A stretch of 64,000 bases of DNA, taken from assembly GCF_000620165.1 (NCBI RefSeq), contig NZ_JHVN01000005.1, positions 124,001 to 188,000 on the forward strand. Direction: 5' to 3'. Origin of the DNA: Anoxybacillus tepidamans PS2. Lineage in GTDB: Bacteria; Bacillota; Bacilli; Bacillales; Anoxybacillaceae. Of the stretch, positions 19,397-27,500 are shown piece after piece. Below the pieces are notes generated by a model, which did no database searches, was not told the origin of the DNA, and saw only the letters and a program-made list of their open reading frames with translations. The stretch's first letter is position 1, and the number at the start of each line of letters is the position of its first letter. Both the position numbers and the translations under genes were made by a program.

Positions 19397-19443
19397 CTTA
19401 AATCCTCCTTCTTGCATTATGATGGAATTATATAACAAATAAC

Positions 19444-19482
19444 AAAAAAGGTCATCTGTCTAATCGACAAATGACCTTTTTT
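19444..19482 (-). terminator. terminator of the acyl-CoA ligase gene
   Basis: AAAAAAGGTCAT and ATGACCTTTTTT are perfect arms with an inner TGTC/GACA pairing. It directly follows the ligase stop on the minus strand, with T runs. Confidence 0.85.
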
Positions 19483-19484
19483 GA

Positions 19485-21077
19485 TTAGTTCACGTATTTT
19501 CCTGACTTTCCAACCGAGGCCCAATACTCGTTGCGCAAATGTACTTTTTGAATTTTTCCTGACGCGGTCTTTGGCAACTCTTCTACAAACGTTACGCCAG
19601 TAATTGCCTTAAAATGCGCTAACTTCTCTCTTGAAAAATCGATTAATTCTTGCTCCGTCACTTCGAGCCCCGACCTTTTTACAACAAACGCATGCGGCGT
19701 TTCGCCCCACTTTTCATGAGGCACTGCAATGACAGCCGCCTCAAGCACGGCCGGATGCTCATATAAAACCCCTTCAACCTCGATGGAAGAAATATTTTCT
19801 CCTCCGCTGATGATAATATCTTTTTTGCGGTCGACAATATCAATGTTTCCGTACTGATCGACCGTCGCCATGTCCCCCGTATAAAGCCAGCCGTTCCGAA
19901 TCGTTTCCATCGTAGCCTCTTCGTTTTTCCAATATCCTTTCATCACACCATTGCTTCTGACCACAACTTCCCCAATTGTTTTTCCATCGCGTGGCACTTC
20001 TTCGCCGTGCTCATTCACTACTTTTACTTCGCAGCCGATCATCGCATGCCCCGCTTTCGCTTTCATTCGATGTTGCTCATGAAGCGGCAAATCGCACAAG
20101 TGAGAACGAATGGTCGATACCGTGCTGAGCGGTGATGATTCCGTCATACCGTATACTTGGATAAATTCCCATCCTAATTCTTTTTCAACGCGTGTTACAA
20201 ACGCCGGCGGCGGCGCGGATCCAGCAATAACGACGCGCATAGGATGATCAACTATTGGCTTATGCTGCTCGTAATATTGCAGCAACGAATTGAGCACTGT
20301 CGGCGCCATATGCATAACATTAACATTATATTGTTGAATGTAATTGAAAATAAGCTCTGGCGCTGCTTTTCTTAAACAAATGTGCGTGGCCCCGTTTGCT
20401 GTATAATAGAACGGCGCTCCCCATCCATTGACATGAAACATCGGTAAGACATGTAAATAGTTGTCGCGATCCGAAACTCGCAAATGATGCATTGTGACGA
20501 GCGCATGGAGATAGTTGTTTCGATGCGTCAACATCACGCCCTTCGGTTTTCCCGTCGTTCCGCTCGTGTAAAGGAGGCTGCACACATCATCCTCGTCGAT
20601 GTATGGACGCTCGAACGAATCCGCTGAAAATTGTCCTAACCATTCATCGTAAGCGATTTCATTTGTTTCGTTATCTTTATAATGAACGATGATTGTTTTC
20701 ACTGTCTCCAGCTTGTCCTTAATTGGTGCAATTAGATGGTATAACTCTTGGTCTACAAACAACACTTTGCTTTCACTATGATTCAAAATAAACAAATAAT
20801 CCTCAGGTTTTAAGCGAATGTTTAACGGAACCATGATCGCTCCAAGCTGAAACACACCGTAAAAACCTTCCAACATTTCGAGTGTGTTGGGAGCCAAGTA
20901 TGCGACGCGATCGCCTTTTTGTATCCCCAGCTCTCTCAATCCGTGTGAAAGCTGGTTCACTCTCCTACTCAATTCACTGTATGTAAGCTGCTTTCCATCA
21001 CAAATGACCCCTGTCTTCTCGCCGTACAGCGACACAGCGCGATCCAAAAAATGCGTCAATACCAACGGCACATTCAT
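19485..21077 (-). CDS. fatty-acyl-CoA synthetase (AMP-binding family)
   Basis: A 530-aa ANL-superfamily enzyme that activates a carboxylic acid through an acyl-adenylate and transfers it to CoA. Motifs: P-loop [20 protein letters not shown], the adenine-contact TGDMA, DRKKDIIISGGENISS, and the C-terminal catalytic lysine in PKTASGKIQK. Chain-length preference cannot be read; medium to long chains are likely. Start ATG 21077 has AGGGGG nine bases upstream. It is monocistronic and sits between the DUF418 gene and the gerP locus. A second, FadR-box-bearing ligase (lcfB) is at 44.8 kb. Confidence 0.88.
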   Translation of the reverse strand: MNVPLVLTHFLDRAVSLYGEKTGVICDGKQLTYSELSRRVNQLSHGLRELGIQKGDRVAYLAPNTLEMLEGFYGVFQLGAIMVPLNIRLKPEDYLFILNHSESKVLFVDQELYHLIAPIKDKLETVKTIIVHYKDNETNEIAYDEWLGQFSADSFERPYIDEDDVCSLLYTSGTTGKPKGVMLTHRNNYLHALVTMHHLRVSDRDNYLHVLPMFHVNGWGAPFYYTANGATHICLRKAAPELIFNYIQQYNVNVMHMAPTVLNSLLQYYEQHKPIVDHPMRVVIAGSAPPPAFVTRVEKELGWEFIQVYGMTESSPLSTVSTIRSHLCDLPLHEQHRMKAKAGHAMIGCEVKVVNEHGEEVPRDGKTIGEVVVRSNGVMKGYWKNEEATMETIRNGWLYTGDMATVDQYGNIDIVDRKKDIIISGGENISSIEVEGVLYEHPAVLEAAVIAVPHEKWGETPHAFVVKRSGLEVTEQELIDFSREKLAHFKAITGVTFVEELPKTASGKIQKVHLRNEYWASVGKSGKYVN

Positions 21078-21143
21078 ACTCCTCATCCCCCTTGTTATAT
21101 ATCAGAAAATTCAATAAAATTATAACACATTTTTTAGGAAAAA

Positions 21144-21163
21144 GCGTTACAATTTCGTAACGC
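21144..21163 (-). terminator. terminator of the minus-strand GerPF-like gene
   Basis: GCGTTAC and GTAACGC around a six-base loop, followed on the minus strand by TTTTTCCT. Confidence 0.8.
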
Positions 21164-21165
21164 CT

Positions 21166-21390
21166 CTAATTATTACCTGCGTTAACATTATCTTTTAAAC
21201 TTGAATCAAAAGTGTTCGTTACACTAAAAACCGTGTTCGTCTGCAAAAAATCGCCTGTATTGCCACCGCCTGCTCCACTGTAGGCTTTCGTTGTACTTTT
21301 CGGCGTAATTTGCAGTACATCACCCATATTAACGGTGCCGTTTCCAGAAACGCTCGTGACTTTTATCCCACCCATAATAACGGCTGGCAT
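21166..21390 (-). CDS. GerPF-like spore germination protein, divergent extra copy
   Basis: A 74-aa glycine/asparagine-rich protein clearly related to GerPF and GerPA: GGIKVTSVSG, then GDVLQITPKST and GGGNTGDFLQTN. It is closest to the plus-strand copy at 21527, sharing GTVN.GDVLQI.PKST. Such proteins sit in the inner spore coat region and help small germinants pass the coat. The start at 21390 has GAGGA eight bases upstream. It is transcribed away from the gerP operon from the same short intergenic region, with a candidate sigma-K -10 box at 21420-21428. Confidence 0.8.
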   Translation of the reverse strand: MPAVIMGGIKVTSVSGNGTVNMGDVLQITPKSTTKAYSGAGGGNTGDFLQTNTVFSVTNTFDSSLKDNVNAGNN

Positions 21391-21419
21391 GCTGATCATC
21401 CTCTTCGCTTTTTATTTAT

Positions 21420-21428
21420 TATTTTATG
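21420..21428 (-). promoter_or_regulatory. candidate sigma-K -10 element for the divergent GerPF-like gene
   Basis: On the minus strand CATAAAATA fits the CATANNNTA consensus exactly. The -35 position has TC rather than AC. Late mother-cell expression would fit the gene's role. Confidence 0.4.
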
Positions 21429-21468
21429 AAACTCGAAATAAATCGATATGGACACCCGCCACCGTTCA

Positions 21469-21495
21469 ACACTTTCTTTTTTATTTCATACAATG
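21469..21495 (+). promoter_or_regulatory. candidate sigma-K promoter of the gerP operon
   Basis: AC at 21469-21470, a 16-base spacer and CATACAATG (21487-21495), which differs from CATANNNTA only in the last base. It lies about 30 bases before the first start codon. The B. subtilis gerP operon is known to be transcribed late in the mother cell under sigma-K. Confidence 0.45.
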
Positions 21496-21526
21496 CATTA
21501 ATACAAATAAGAAAGGGCGTGAGCAT

Positions 21527-21751
21527 ATGCCATCCTTCATCGGAGGGCCAATCAAAATTACACATGTCAGCGGCGATGGGACAGTCAATTTCGGTGACGT
21601 CTTACAAATCGCTCCAAAAAGTACGGGGAAATCTTACAATGGATCGGGCGGAAGCAATAACGGAGACTTTATGCAGACGAACTCGTTTGTTAGCTTCACT
21701 AATACGTCAGATTCAGATGTTGCGGATGGAAACAATGTTGCTAACAACTAG
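21527..21751 (+). CDS. GerPF-like spore germination protein at the head of the gerP operon
   Basis: A 74-aa protein starting MPSFIGGPIKITHVSG with GDVLQIAPKST and GGSNNGDFMQTN. It is a GerPF-type paralogue and the nearest relative of the divergent gene at 21166-21390. B. subtilis begins its operon with gerPA, so this gene is an addition. GAAAGGG precedes the start. It is followed after 65 bases by gerPA on the same strand, so it is probably co-transcribed. Confidence 0.8.
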   Translation: MPSFIGGPIKITHVSGDGTVNFGDVLQIAPKSTGKSYNGSGGSNNGDFMQTNSFVSFTNTSDSDVADGNNVANN

Positions 21752-21816
21752 CGGAATCACACTTTTCAGCACATGCCCATAAGATATAAGTAATCATAAA
21801 AGAAAGGTGTATGACT

Positions 21817-22038
21817 ATGCCGGCATTCGTTGGAGTCGTTAAGCTAAATAGTATCGGAAGCAGCGGGGTTTTTCATATCGGGGATGTGTTTGCGATCTCG
21901 CCATACAGCATCGCTAAAACGTTTGCCGGTGCGGGCTCTTTTAATACAGGCAACGGCTTGCACGTATATAACTACTATAGCAATACGAACACGAATGATG
22001 CAGATGTCGTGGATGAAAATATCGTTGGTAATGCATAA
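21817..22038 (+). CDS. gerPA: spore germination protein GerPA
   Basis: A 73-aa protein with the GerPA features: [23 protein letters not shown], then [22 protein letters not shown] and a DADVVDEN ending. Start ATG 21817 has AAAGGTG seven bases upstream; the ATG two codons earlier is less well placed. GerP proteins make the spore coat permeable to germinants. First of the ordered gerPA-PB-PC-PD-PE-PF set. Confidence 0.88.
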   Translation: MPAFVGVVKLNSIGSSGVFHIGDVFAISPYSIAKTFAGAGSFNTGNGLHVYNYYSNTNTNDADVVDENIVGNA

Positions 22039-22050
22039 AGGGGGGGAACA

Positions 22051-22308
22051 ATGAATTTCTACATTAATCAAAGTATATGTATTTACCAATTTAAAATCGG
22101 TTCTGTCACCAACTCGTCCGTTTTACAAATCGGCAGTGCTGGACGCATTCAGGCGCTTTCGACTTTGAGCAATACTGGCGGATTTACGCAGCCGGCCCCT
22201 GAAGCGGTCATTTCTGGACCTTCAAGTGAACCGATTACTCCATTGGTTCCTCTCCATTCCTCAACTCGCGAAAAAGACTCTGAAAAAAGTGATGACAACC
22301 ATTCATAG
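22051..22308 (+). CDS. gerPB: spore germination protein GerPB
   Basis: An 85-aa protein starting MNFYINQSICIYQFKIGSV with SSVLQIGSAGRIQALSTLSNTG, characteristic of GerPB, followed by a Pro/Ser-rich, charged tail. It begins 12 bases after gerPA with GGGGGG as ribosome site. Same late spore-coat role as its neighbours. Confidence 0.87.
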   Translation: MNFYINQSICIYQFKIGSVTNSSVLQIGSAGRIQALSTLSNTGGFTQPAPEAVISGPSSEPITPLVPLHSSTREKDSEKSDDNHS

Positions 22309-22356
22309 ACCATATACTTGATAAGAGAAGGGACCTTTGAGAGGATGAGGAGCCGT

Positions 22357-22968
22357 ATGAGCATTTCATTTCTACAAGATTACTTTATTAAGTTGCAGCA
22401 GTATTTATTATGGCAAACAAATAAAATCCAACAGCTTGAAAGGCGGGTTGCAGTTCTTGAAAGAGAATTGCAAGAAATAAAACAGCGGCCGCAAATGACG
22501 ATCGAAAGAATTGAATATAAGTTTGATCAATTAAAAGTGGAAACACTTGAAGGGACGTTAAATATCGGGCTGACTCCTAACGGCGGAGCAGGAACGATCG
22601 AAGATTTTGCCGTTAGCCCTCAACAAACAATCGTTCCTAAACCTGAACCGATTTTATTTCGCAATATTCAAACAAAAATTAACAATTATTTAGCAAATGA
22701 ATGTAAAGAGCTTTTGCAAGAACTCGAGCAGAAATATTCTTACGAGCTAGATGAACCGTACCGTCAGTTCATTCTTCAAGATATTCAACGCCAAATTGAT
22801 GAACGAATTCGTTTTTATTTGCAGCAAAAAACAAATAGCGGATATATTCCAGACGCGCAAACTTCAGAACATGTAGAAAACGAGATATTTACAAAAGTAA
22901 AAGAAGATATTGATCGATCATTGGAGAGTTTTATTAAACACTTACCGAAGCAAGGAGGAACATCATGA
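22357..22968 (+). CDS. gerPC: spore germination protein GerPC
   Basis: A 203-aa protein, the only large member of the set, similar in length to B. subtilis GerPC (about 205). The N-terminal 50 residues are a predicted coiled coil (KIQQLERRVAVLERELQEI); the middle has IERIEYKFDQLKVETLEGTL. AGGAG precedes ATG 22357, and two in-frame starts upstream (22318, 22345) are less likely. It overlaps gerPD by four bases. Coat localisation is by family. Confidence 0.85.
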   Translation: MSISFLQDYFIKLQQYLLWQTNKIQQLERRVAVLERELQEIKQRPQMTIERIEYKFDQLKVETLEGTLNIGLTPNGGAGTIEDFAVSPQQTIVPKPEPILFRNIQTKINNYLANECKELLQELEQKYSYELDEPYRQFILQDIQRQIDERIRFYLQQKTNSGYIPDAQTSEHVENEIFTKVKEDIDRSLESFIKHLPKQGGTS

Positions 22969-23147
22969 ATTATACCGTCATCAACCGCGAGATGCACGTT
23001 GGGGATATTTATCTAACCGCTGTTACCAGTTCATCAATCTTCTTAATTGGAGACGCTGATATTATTAACTTAGCTTCTGCCTTTGACACCCCGCCAGAAT
23101 CTTTGATTATCGGTCCATTCGTTCCGCTTACTCCAAAAGGTTCATAG
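22965..23147 (+). CDS. gerPD: spore germination protein GerPD
   Basis: A 60-aa protein (NREMHVGDIYLTAVTSSSIFLIGDAD) matching GerPD. Its ATG overlaps the gerPC stop (ATGA), with AGGAGG upstream, so the two are translationally coupled. Confidence 0.87.
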   Translation: MNYTVINREMHVGDIYLTAVTSSSIFLIGDADIINLASAFDTPPESLIIGPFVPLTPKGS

Positions 23148-23175
23148 AATCCAACATGAAAGGTTGTTTCCTAGG

Positions 23176-23595
23176 ATGAAACGATTATCAATAGTGCAGT
23201 ATATCAACAGCAAAACATTCCTTCTTAGTTCTGTTTTCCAAATTGGAGATTCAAAAGAGATTAACGCTCGCTCGAAAGTATTAGCGGTACAGAGACAACA
23301 TGAACTTTTTTTCGGAAGTGAAGGAGAAGAATTATTTCCTGTTTTCACAAAACCAATTCCTAAGCTAGATATCTCTGCTCCCGATAACATTTATCGGCTT
23401 CATGAATCCCCCGTTCTATCCGTCCGCTCCGTTTACTTGATTGCCGCCTCGACTGCAGCAGTCGTTCACATCGGCTCGACCTCCACCGTGAACGGTGAAA
23501 CAAGAATTAAACATATACGCCAGCTAGCGGATCAGCCTTCTTCTCCCCCTCCTTCCGTTCCGCAAACGGCGGCGCGCATAACAAAGGAGGAGTAA
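23176..23595 (+). CDS. gerPE: spore germination protein GerPE
   Basis: A 139-aa protein with two GerP-type repeats, each ending in a short IGD/IGS segment: SSVFQIGDSKEINARSK and AAVVHIGSTSTVNG, separated by a linker. This two-part plan is typical of GerPE. ATG 23176 is chosen; AAAGG lies 12 bases upstream, and an in-frame TTG at 23164 is possible. The stop is three bases before the gerPF start. Confidence 0.82.
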   Translation: MKRLSIVQYINSKTFLLSSVFQIGDSKEINARSKVLAVQRQHELFFGSEGEELFPVFTKPIPKLDISAPDNIYRLHESPVLSVRSVYLIAASTAAVVHIGSTSTVNGETRIKHIRQLADQPSSPPPSVPQTAARITKEE

Positions 23596-23597
23596 AT

Positions 23598-23819
23598 ATG
23601 CCTGCAGTTGTCGGTCCAATTAAAATTACAAACGTCAGCAGCGGTGCTGTGTTTCAAGTGGGCGACTCGCTATACATCGCGCCAAAAGTGGCGACGAAAA
23701 CAGAAGCAGGATCAGGCGGATTTAATACGGGAGATTTCGTTATTACAAACAACGGCGTTAGTTTGACCAACTCTTTTGATCCTGACTTGTTCGACGGCAA
23801 TATAGCTGGAAATAACTAA
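23598..23819 (+). CDS. gerPF: spore germination protein GerPF
   Basis: A 73-aa protein, last in the operon: MPAVVGPIKITNVSSGAVFQVGD, then GSGGFNTGDFVITNNGVSLTNS. AAAGGAGG precedes the start. Its similarity to the two extra genes at 21166 and 21527 shows local duplication of this family. A hairpin terminator starts at the stop codon. Confidence 0.88.
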   Translation: MPAVVGPIKITNVSSGAVFQVGDSLYIAPKVATKTEAGSGGFNTGDFVITNNGVSLTNSFDPDLFDGNIAGNN

Positions 23820-23846
23820 AGGTTGAGAGGGCCATTCTCTCAACCT
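23820..23846 (+). terminator. terminator of the gerP operon
   Basis: AGGTTGAGAG and CTCTCAACCT are perfect 10-bp arms with a seven-base loop right after the gerPF stop; the T tract is short. Confidence 0.7.
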
Positions 23847-23866
23847 AATCGTGTTGATGAACCTCT

Positions 23867-24110
23867 CCCACCTACACTTCGCTTAGAGGTGGGAGATTTC
23901 TCGGGGATACGTTAAAATGACTTGACGCTGCTCTCTTCTCCTAGAGCAGCAAGACACCTTACCGGTCAGACATGCGGATGGCGTGCCTTCCCTGTACGTT
24001 GACATACGGATTTACCTGCAGGGATATAGCTGAAAAATTTCATGTATTCTTGCGTGAATTCCCCATCAATGTTGTACGCAATATTTTTGGATCATCAACT
24101 TTCTTGCTCT
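23867..24110 (-). mobile_element. decayed IS200/IS605-like element with terminal hairpin
   Basis: The 52 bases at 23867-23918 match 15355-15408 and form the same CCCACCT/AGGTGGG hairpin. To their right, up to the sbcC end, the minus strand has fragments of reading frames broken by stops (for example IDGEFTQEYMKFFSYIPAGKSV, then QRTGKARHPHV), and a second inverted repeat, CTGCTC...GAGCAG. I read this as the decayed right part of a TnpB-type element lying between gerPF and sbcC. The repeat is seen; the family is inferred. Confidence 0.45.
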
Positions 24111-24122
24111 TTTCCCTTGTTG

Positions 24123-27100
24123 CTACATAACCTCTAGCATCACGCGCGTTCCTCGCCCCGACGGTTCCGCTGGCTCTACAATCAGCCGCTTTGGCAAGCG
24201 GGCGCGCAGCTCTTGCACGTGGCTGATCACTCCGATCGCCATGTTGTTAGATTGCAGCCGTTCCAACGCAGAAATAACAACATCAAGCAATTCACCATCA
24301 AGAGTGCCAAATCCTTCATCCAAAAAGAAAAACTGTAGCGGATACTCGCCACGCAACTGAATTTGTGCCGATAAAGCCAATGCCAGCGATAAAGAAGTCA
24401 AAAATGTTTCTCCCCCTGACAGTGTCGTCACCGGACGACGAACACCGCCATTGGCGTCATCACGAATAATAAATCCTCCTTCGGAATCGACTTCTATCGC
24501 ATATCTTTGCCGTGTCAATGTCCCAAGCCGTTGTGATGCGTCGCGTGTAACACGAATTAACTGCTCTTCGGCGATAAATTCGACAAAACCGTTGCCGCGC
24601 AATACGTTTTGCAATTCCCGATATTGATTCGCTAACCGTTCCGCTTCTACGCGTTGTTGCTCTAACTCTTGAAAACGTGCGTGTTTGTCAATAAGCTCTT
24701 CTAATTTTGTCCGCATAGAAGCTACCTGTTTAATTAATTCGGTCGTCTTCTCTTCTTCTTCTTGCCGCAATCGTTCAATTTCTAGCCACTGTTCTTCCGC
24801 TATGTCCTCTCCGTTCATCATCTTAGTGATGCGTTCCCATTCATTTTGCCATTTGAGCCGCTTTTCACGATATTGGGCCACCTGATTGGCAATTATTGTT
24901 TTTTCTTTCTCATTCAACAGGGCCGCTCGAACTTCGTCACCGGTTGCAAAAGCACTCTTTTGCAGCTGTTCAACCCATTGAGTACTCATTTGTTCAAATC
25001 GCTTGTGGCTTTCAGAAAGAGCCAATTGTGCTGCTTGCTTCTTCGCTTCTAGCATCTGATATTGTTTCTGCATGTCATTCCACTTTTTATATGCTGCTTC
25101 TTCCTCCTGTTGTAGCTGCCGTAGCTTTTCCTCGGTTTCTGCTAGCAATCGCTCAAGTTCCACTGATTGAATTGCAAATGGAAGTGCTTGTTCATATTCT
25201 TTATGTTGTTGTTGTTTCATTTGGAGCAACGCCGAATATTCTGTTCGCTTTCTTTCAAGCTGCTGCCACTCTTCTTTGGCCTTTTCTCGTTCGAACGCTT
25301 TTTCCTCGAGAAAACGGACGCTTTTCTCAATTCTTTCTTGCAATAATTGCGATTCTCTTTCATTTTCACGCAATTGTTTCATCAATTGTTCGATCGCCTC
25401 AAACGGCAAATCATCGTGTGCATCGAGCCATGCTTTCATTCGCTCTTCCATTGCTTGAGCTCGCTCGTGATACTTGCTCATCCATTCGTCGATTTCTTGC
25501 TGCAGCACGGTTCTTTGCTGGAAAAGATCTTGTTTCTCTTTTTCTATCTTTCTTCGTTTTTGAATGATACTGTTCGTTTCCTCGCGGTATTGCAAATAAT
25601 CCTGATGCAGCGCTTTGGCTTCCGCGGAAAAATAGTGCAGCTGCTCATGAATGGAACTTGGAAGTTCTCTTTCTACTTCTTTTTTTAATTTTTCTACATT
25701 CTCTAACGTTGGGAGCGATTCATCATCCTCTTGCATCATCGCTTCCGCTAATTGCTCTAGTTGAATTTTAAGAGACTGAAACGGCTGAACAAGCATTTGA
25801 GCTTGTTCAAGCCAATCGGCCCATTCAGCCGATGGCTCGCTCGTATCACTATCGGCCGACTTTAACGGATCGGGATGATGCAGTGAGCCGCAGACAGGAC
25901 AAGGAATCCCATCCTTTAACTCTGCCGCTAGCGCCAACGCCGCGTGGCGCATGCGCTCTTGCTCGGCGACTTTTTGTTTTTCCTTGATTTTCACTATCGT
26001 TTTTTCCAGCTTTCCTTGCTGTTCGCATACATAGTGATACAACCATTGCAGCTGTTGAAAGTGTTTCGCCCATTTTGTCTTAATAAGCTCCTCTTGCTCT
26101 TCATATACTTTCTCTATTCGAGAGATTTCATCGAGCTTTGCTTGTTTTGCCTGCCACTGTTCCTTTATCTCTTGCAAAGCCTGCTCAAGGGTTTGAATGT
26201 CCCTCTTTTCCTCGTACGCTCGATAAATCCGCTCTTTCGTTTGTAGGTTGACCTGCTTTTGCTGCCATTCTTCCTTCAATCTTTTCTGTTTTTCTAATGC
26301 CCGCTCGTAAAGGTCGGAGAGCTGTTGAAACGATCGTTTCGCCCGTTCCTCTTCCGTTATGGCATGATCTATTTGCCTAGCAATGTCAGTTAGTTCTTGT
26401 TTAATTTGCTCGATTCGCTCAAGCAGCTGCCGCGCCTGAATTAGCTGTTCCTTTTTTTGCAATCGTTTCGGCTCTTCCTCATTTTTTCGTTCCCGAATCA
26501 AACGATACTCCTCAGTTGCCGCTTCGTATTGTTGGCGAACCATCTGAAATTGTTGTTCGATTTGTCCGATGCCATTCGCCCATTTTTCCGCTTCTTGTTT
26601 GGCTTGCTCGTATTGTTGGAGGTATGGAAATAACCGTTCCGCCTCCTCTGCTTTTTTTTGTTTGCGTTCAAGCTGAGCAACCACTTCTTCTTCTTGACGG
26701 CACAGTTCTAATTGCTGCTTGACATATTCTTTTTCTTTTTTCCACTGCCAAAGCTGTTTGTACCGTTCGTAGCGCTCGCTTATTTGCGAAAATCGCAGCT
26801 TTTGCTGTTTGAGTTCCGATTCAAGCATCGCTAATTGCCGCTTGTGTTCATCAAGCGTTTCTTTAGATGCATCCCCGAGTCCCGCCTGCTCAGCGCGGAT
26901 CGCTTCTAATCTTGCCGTTGTTTTTGCCAGCTTCGCTTTTAATTTTTTATTTAAACAATCGCCGTACTGCTCAAGGTTAAAAAGCCGCTGCAGCATCTGC
27001 CGCCGTTCTACTCCTTTTAACGATAAAAATTCGGCAAATTTCCCTTGTGGCAACACGACGGCCCGGGTGAAATCTTTCATTTCCAATCCGAGAAGACGCT

Positions 27101-27500
27101 TTATTTGCTCATCGACATCTCTTGTCTTGTCAGCCAACACAACCCGTTCCTCTCCATCCTCAATAAGACGGCTTATTGCTGTTTTTACACGAAGTTCGTC
27201 GCTTCGTTTAAAACTTCGCTCAACCGTATATCGTTTTCTCCCGTTAGCATTTACCAGTTCAAACGTAAACGAAACAGCCAATTCCTTTTCGGCATGATTC
27301 ATAATTCCGTGCGTATTGTTCGCGGCCCGCTCTACATTTCCATAAAGCGCTAGCGTCATTGCATCTAAAATAGATGATTTGCCGCTTCCCGTCGGTCCAA
27401 AAATGCCAAAAAGACCGCCATCGCACAACTTCTCAAACTCAATCGTCTGCTTTTCTCGAAAGCTATGTAATCCCGCAATTGTTAAACGAATCGGCTTCAT
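24123..27500 (-). CDS. sbcC: nuclease SbcCD subunit C
   Basis: A 1125-aa SMC-like ATPase that works with SbcD to open and trim hairpins and blocked DNA ends. N-terminal Walker A: FGPTGSGKSS. Two long coiled-coil arms follow, broken near residue 530 by the zinc hook CPVC (PCPVCGSLHHP), which joins two SbcC molecules. The C-terminal lobe has the signature TLSGGETF and Walker B FFLDEGFGTLD. Length is normal for Bacillaceae. The ATG overlaps the sbcD stop by four bases, giving coupled translation. It is the last gene of addB-addA-sbcD-sbcC. Confidence 0.95.
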   Translation of the reverse strand: MKPIRLTIAGLHSFREKQTIEFEKLCDGGLFGIFGPTGSGKSSILDAMTLALYGNVERAANNTHGIMNHAEKELAVSFTFELVNANGRKRYTVERSFKRSDELRVKTAISRLIEDGEERVVLADKTRDVDEQIKRLLGLEMKDFTRAVVLPQGKFAEFLSLKGVERRQMLQRLFNLEQYGDCLNKKLKAKLAKTTARLEAIRAEQAGLGDASKETLDEHKRQLAMLESELKQQKLRFSQISERYERYKQLWQWKKEKEYVKQQLELCRQEEEVVAQLERKQKKAEEAERLFPYLQQYEQAKQEAEKWANGIGQIEQQFQMVRQQYEAATEEYRLIRERKNEEEPKRLQKKEQLIQARQLLERIEQIKQELTDIARQIDHAITEEERAKRSFQQLSDLYERALEKQKRLKEEWQQKQVNLQTKERIYRAYEEKRDIQTLEQALQEIKEQWQAKQAKLDEISRIEKVYEEQEELIKTKWAKHFQQLQWLYHYVCEQQGKLEKTIVKIKEKQKVAEQERMRHAALALAAELKDGIPCPVCGSLHHPDPLKSADSDTSEPSAEWADWLEQAQMLVQPFQSLKIQLEQLAEAMMQEDDESLPTLENVEKLKKEVERELPSSIHEQLHYFSAEAKALHQDYLQYREETNSIIQKRRKIEKEKQDLFQQRTVLQQEIDEWMSKYHERAQAMEERMKAWLDAHDDLPFEAIEQLMKQLRENERESQLLQERIEKSVRFLEEKAFEREKAKEEWQQLERKRTEYSALLQMKQQQHKEYEQALPFAIQSVELERLLAETEEKLRQLQQEEEAAYKKWNDMQKQYQMLEAKKQAAQLALSESHKRFEQMSTQWVEQLQKSAFATGDEVRAALLNEKEKTIIANQVAQYREKRLKWQNEWERITKMMNGEDIAEEQWLEIERLRQEEEEKTTELIKQVASMRTKLEELIDKHARFQELEQQRVEAERLANQYRELQNVLRGNGFVEFIAEEQLIRVTRDASQRLGTLTRQRYAIEVDSEGGFIIRDDANGGVRRPVTTLSGGETFLTSLSLALALSAQIQLRGEYPLQFFFLDEGFGTLDGELLDVVISALERLQSNNMAIGVISHVQELRARLPKRLIVEPAEPSGRGTRVMLEVM

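Noticed and set aside
24685-25688. Several long plus-strand ORFs across sbcC
   Set aside because: They are antisense shadows of the Glu/Lys/Gln-rich coiled coil, with Phe/Leu/Ser-rich composition and no ribosome sites.
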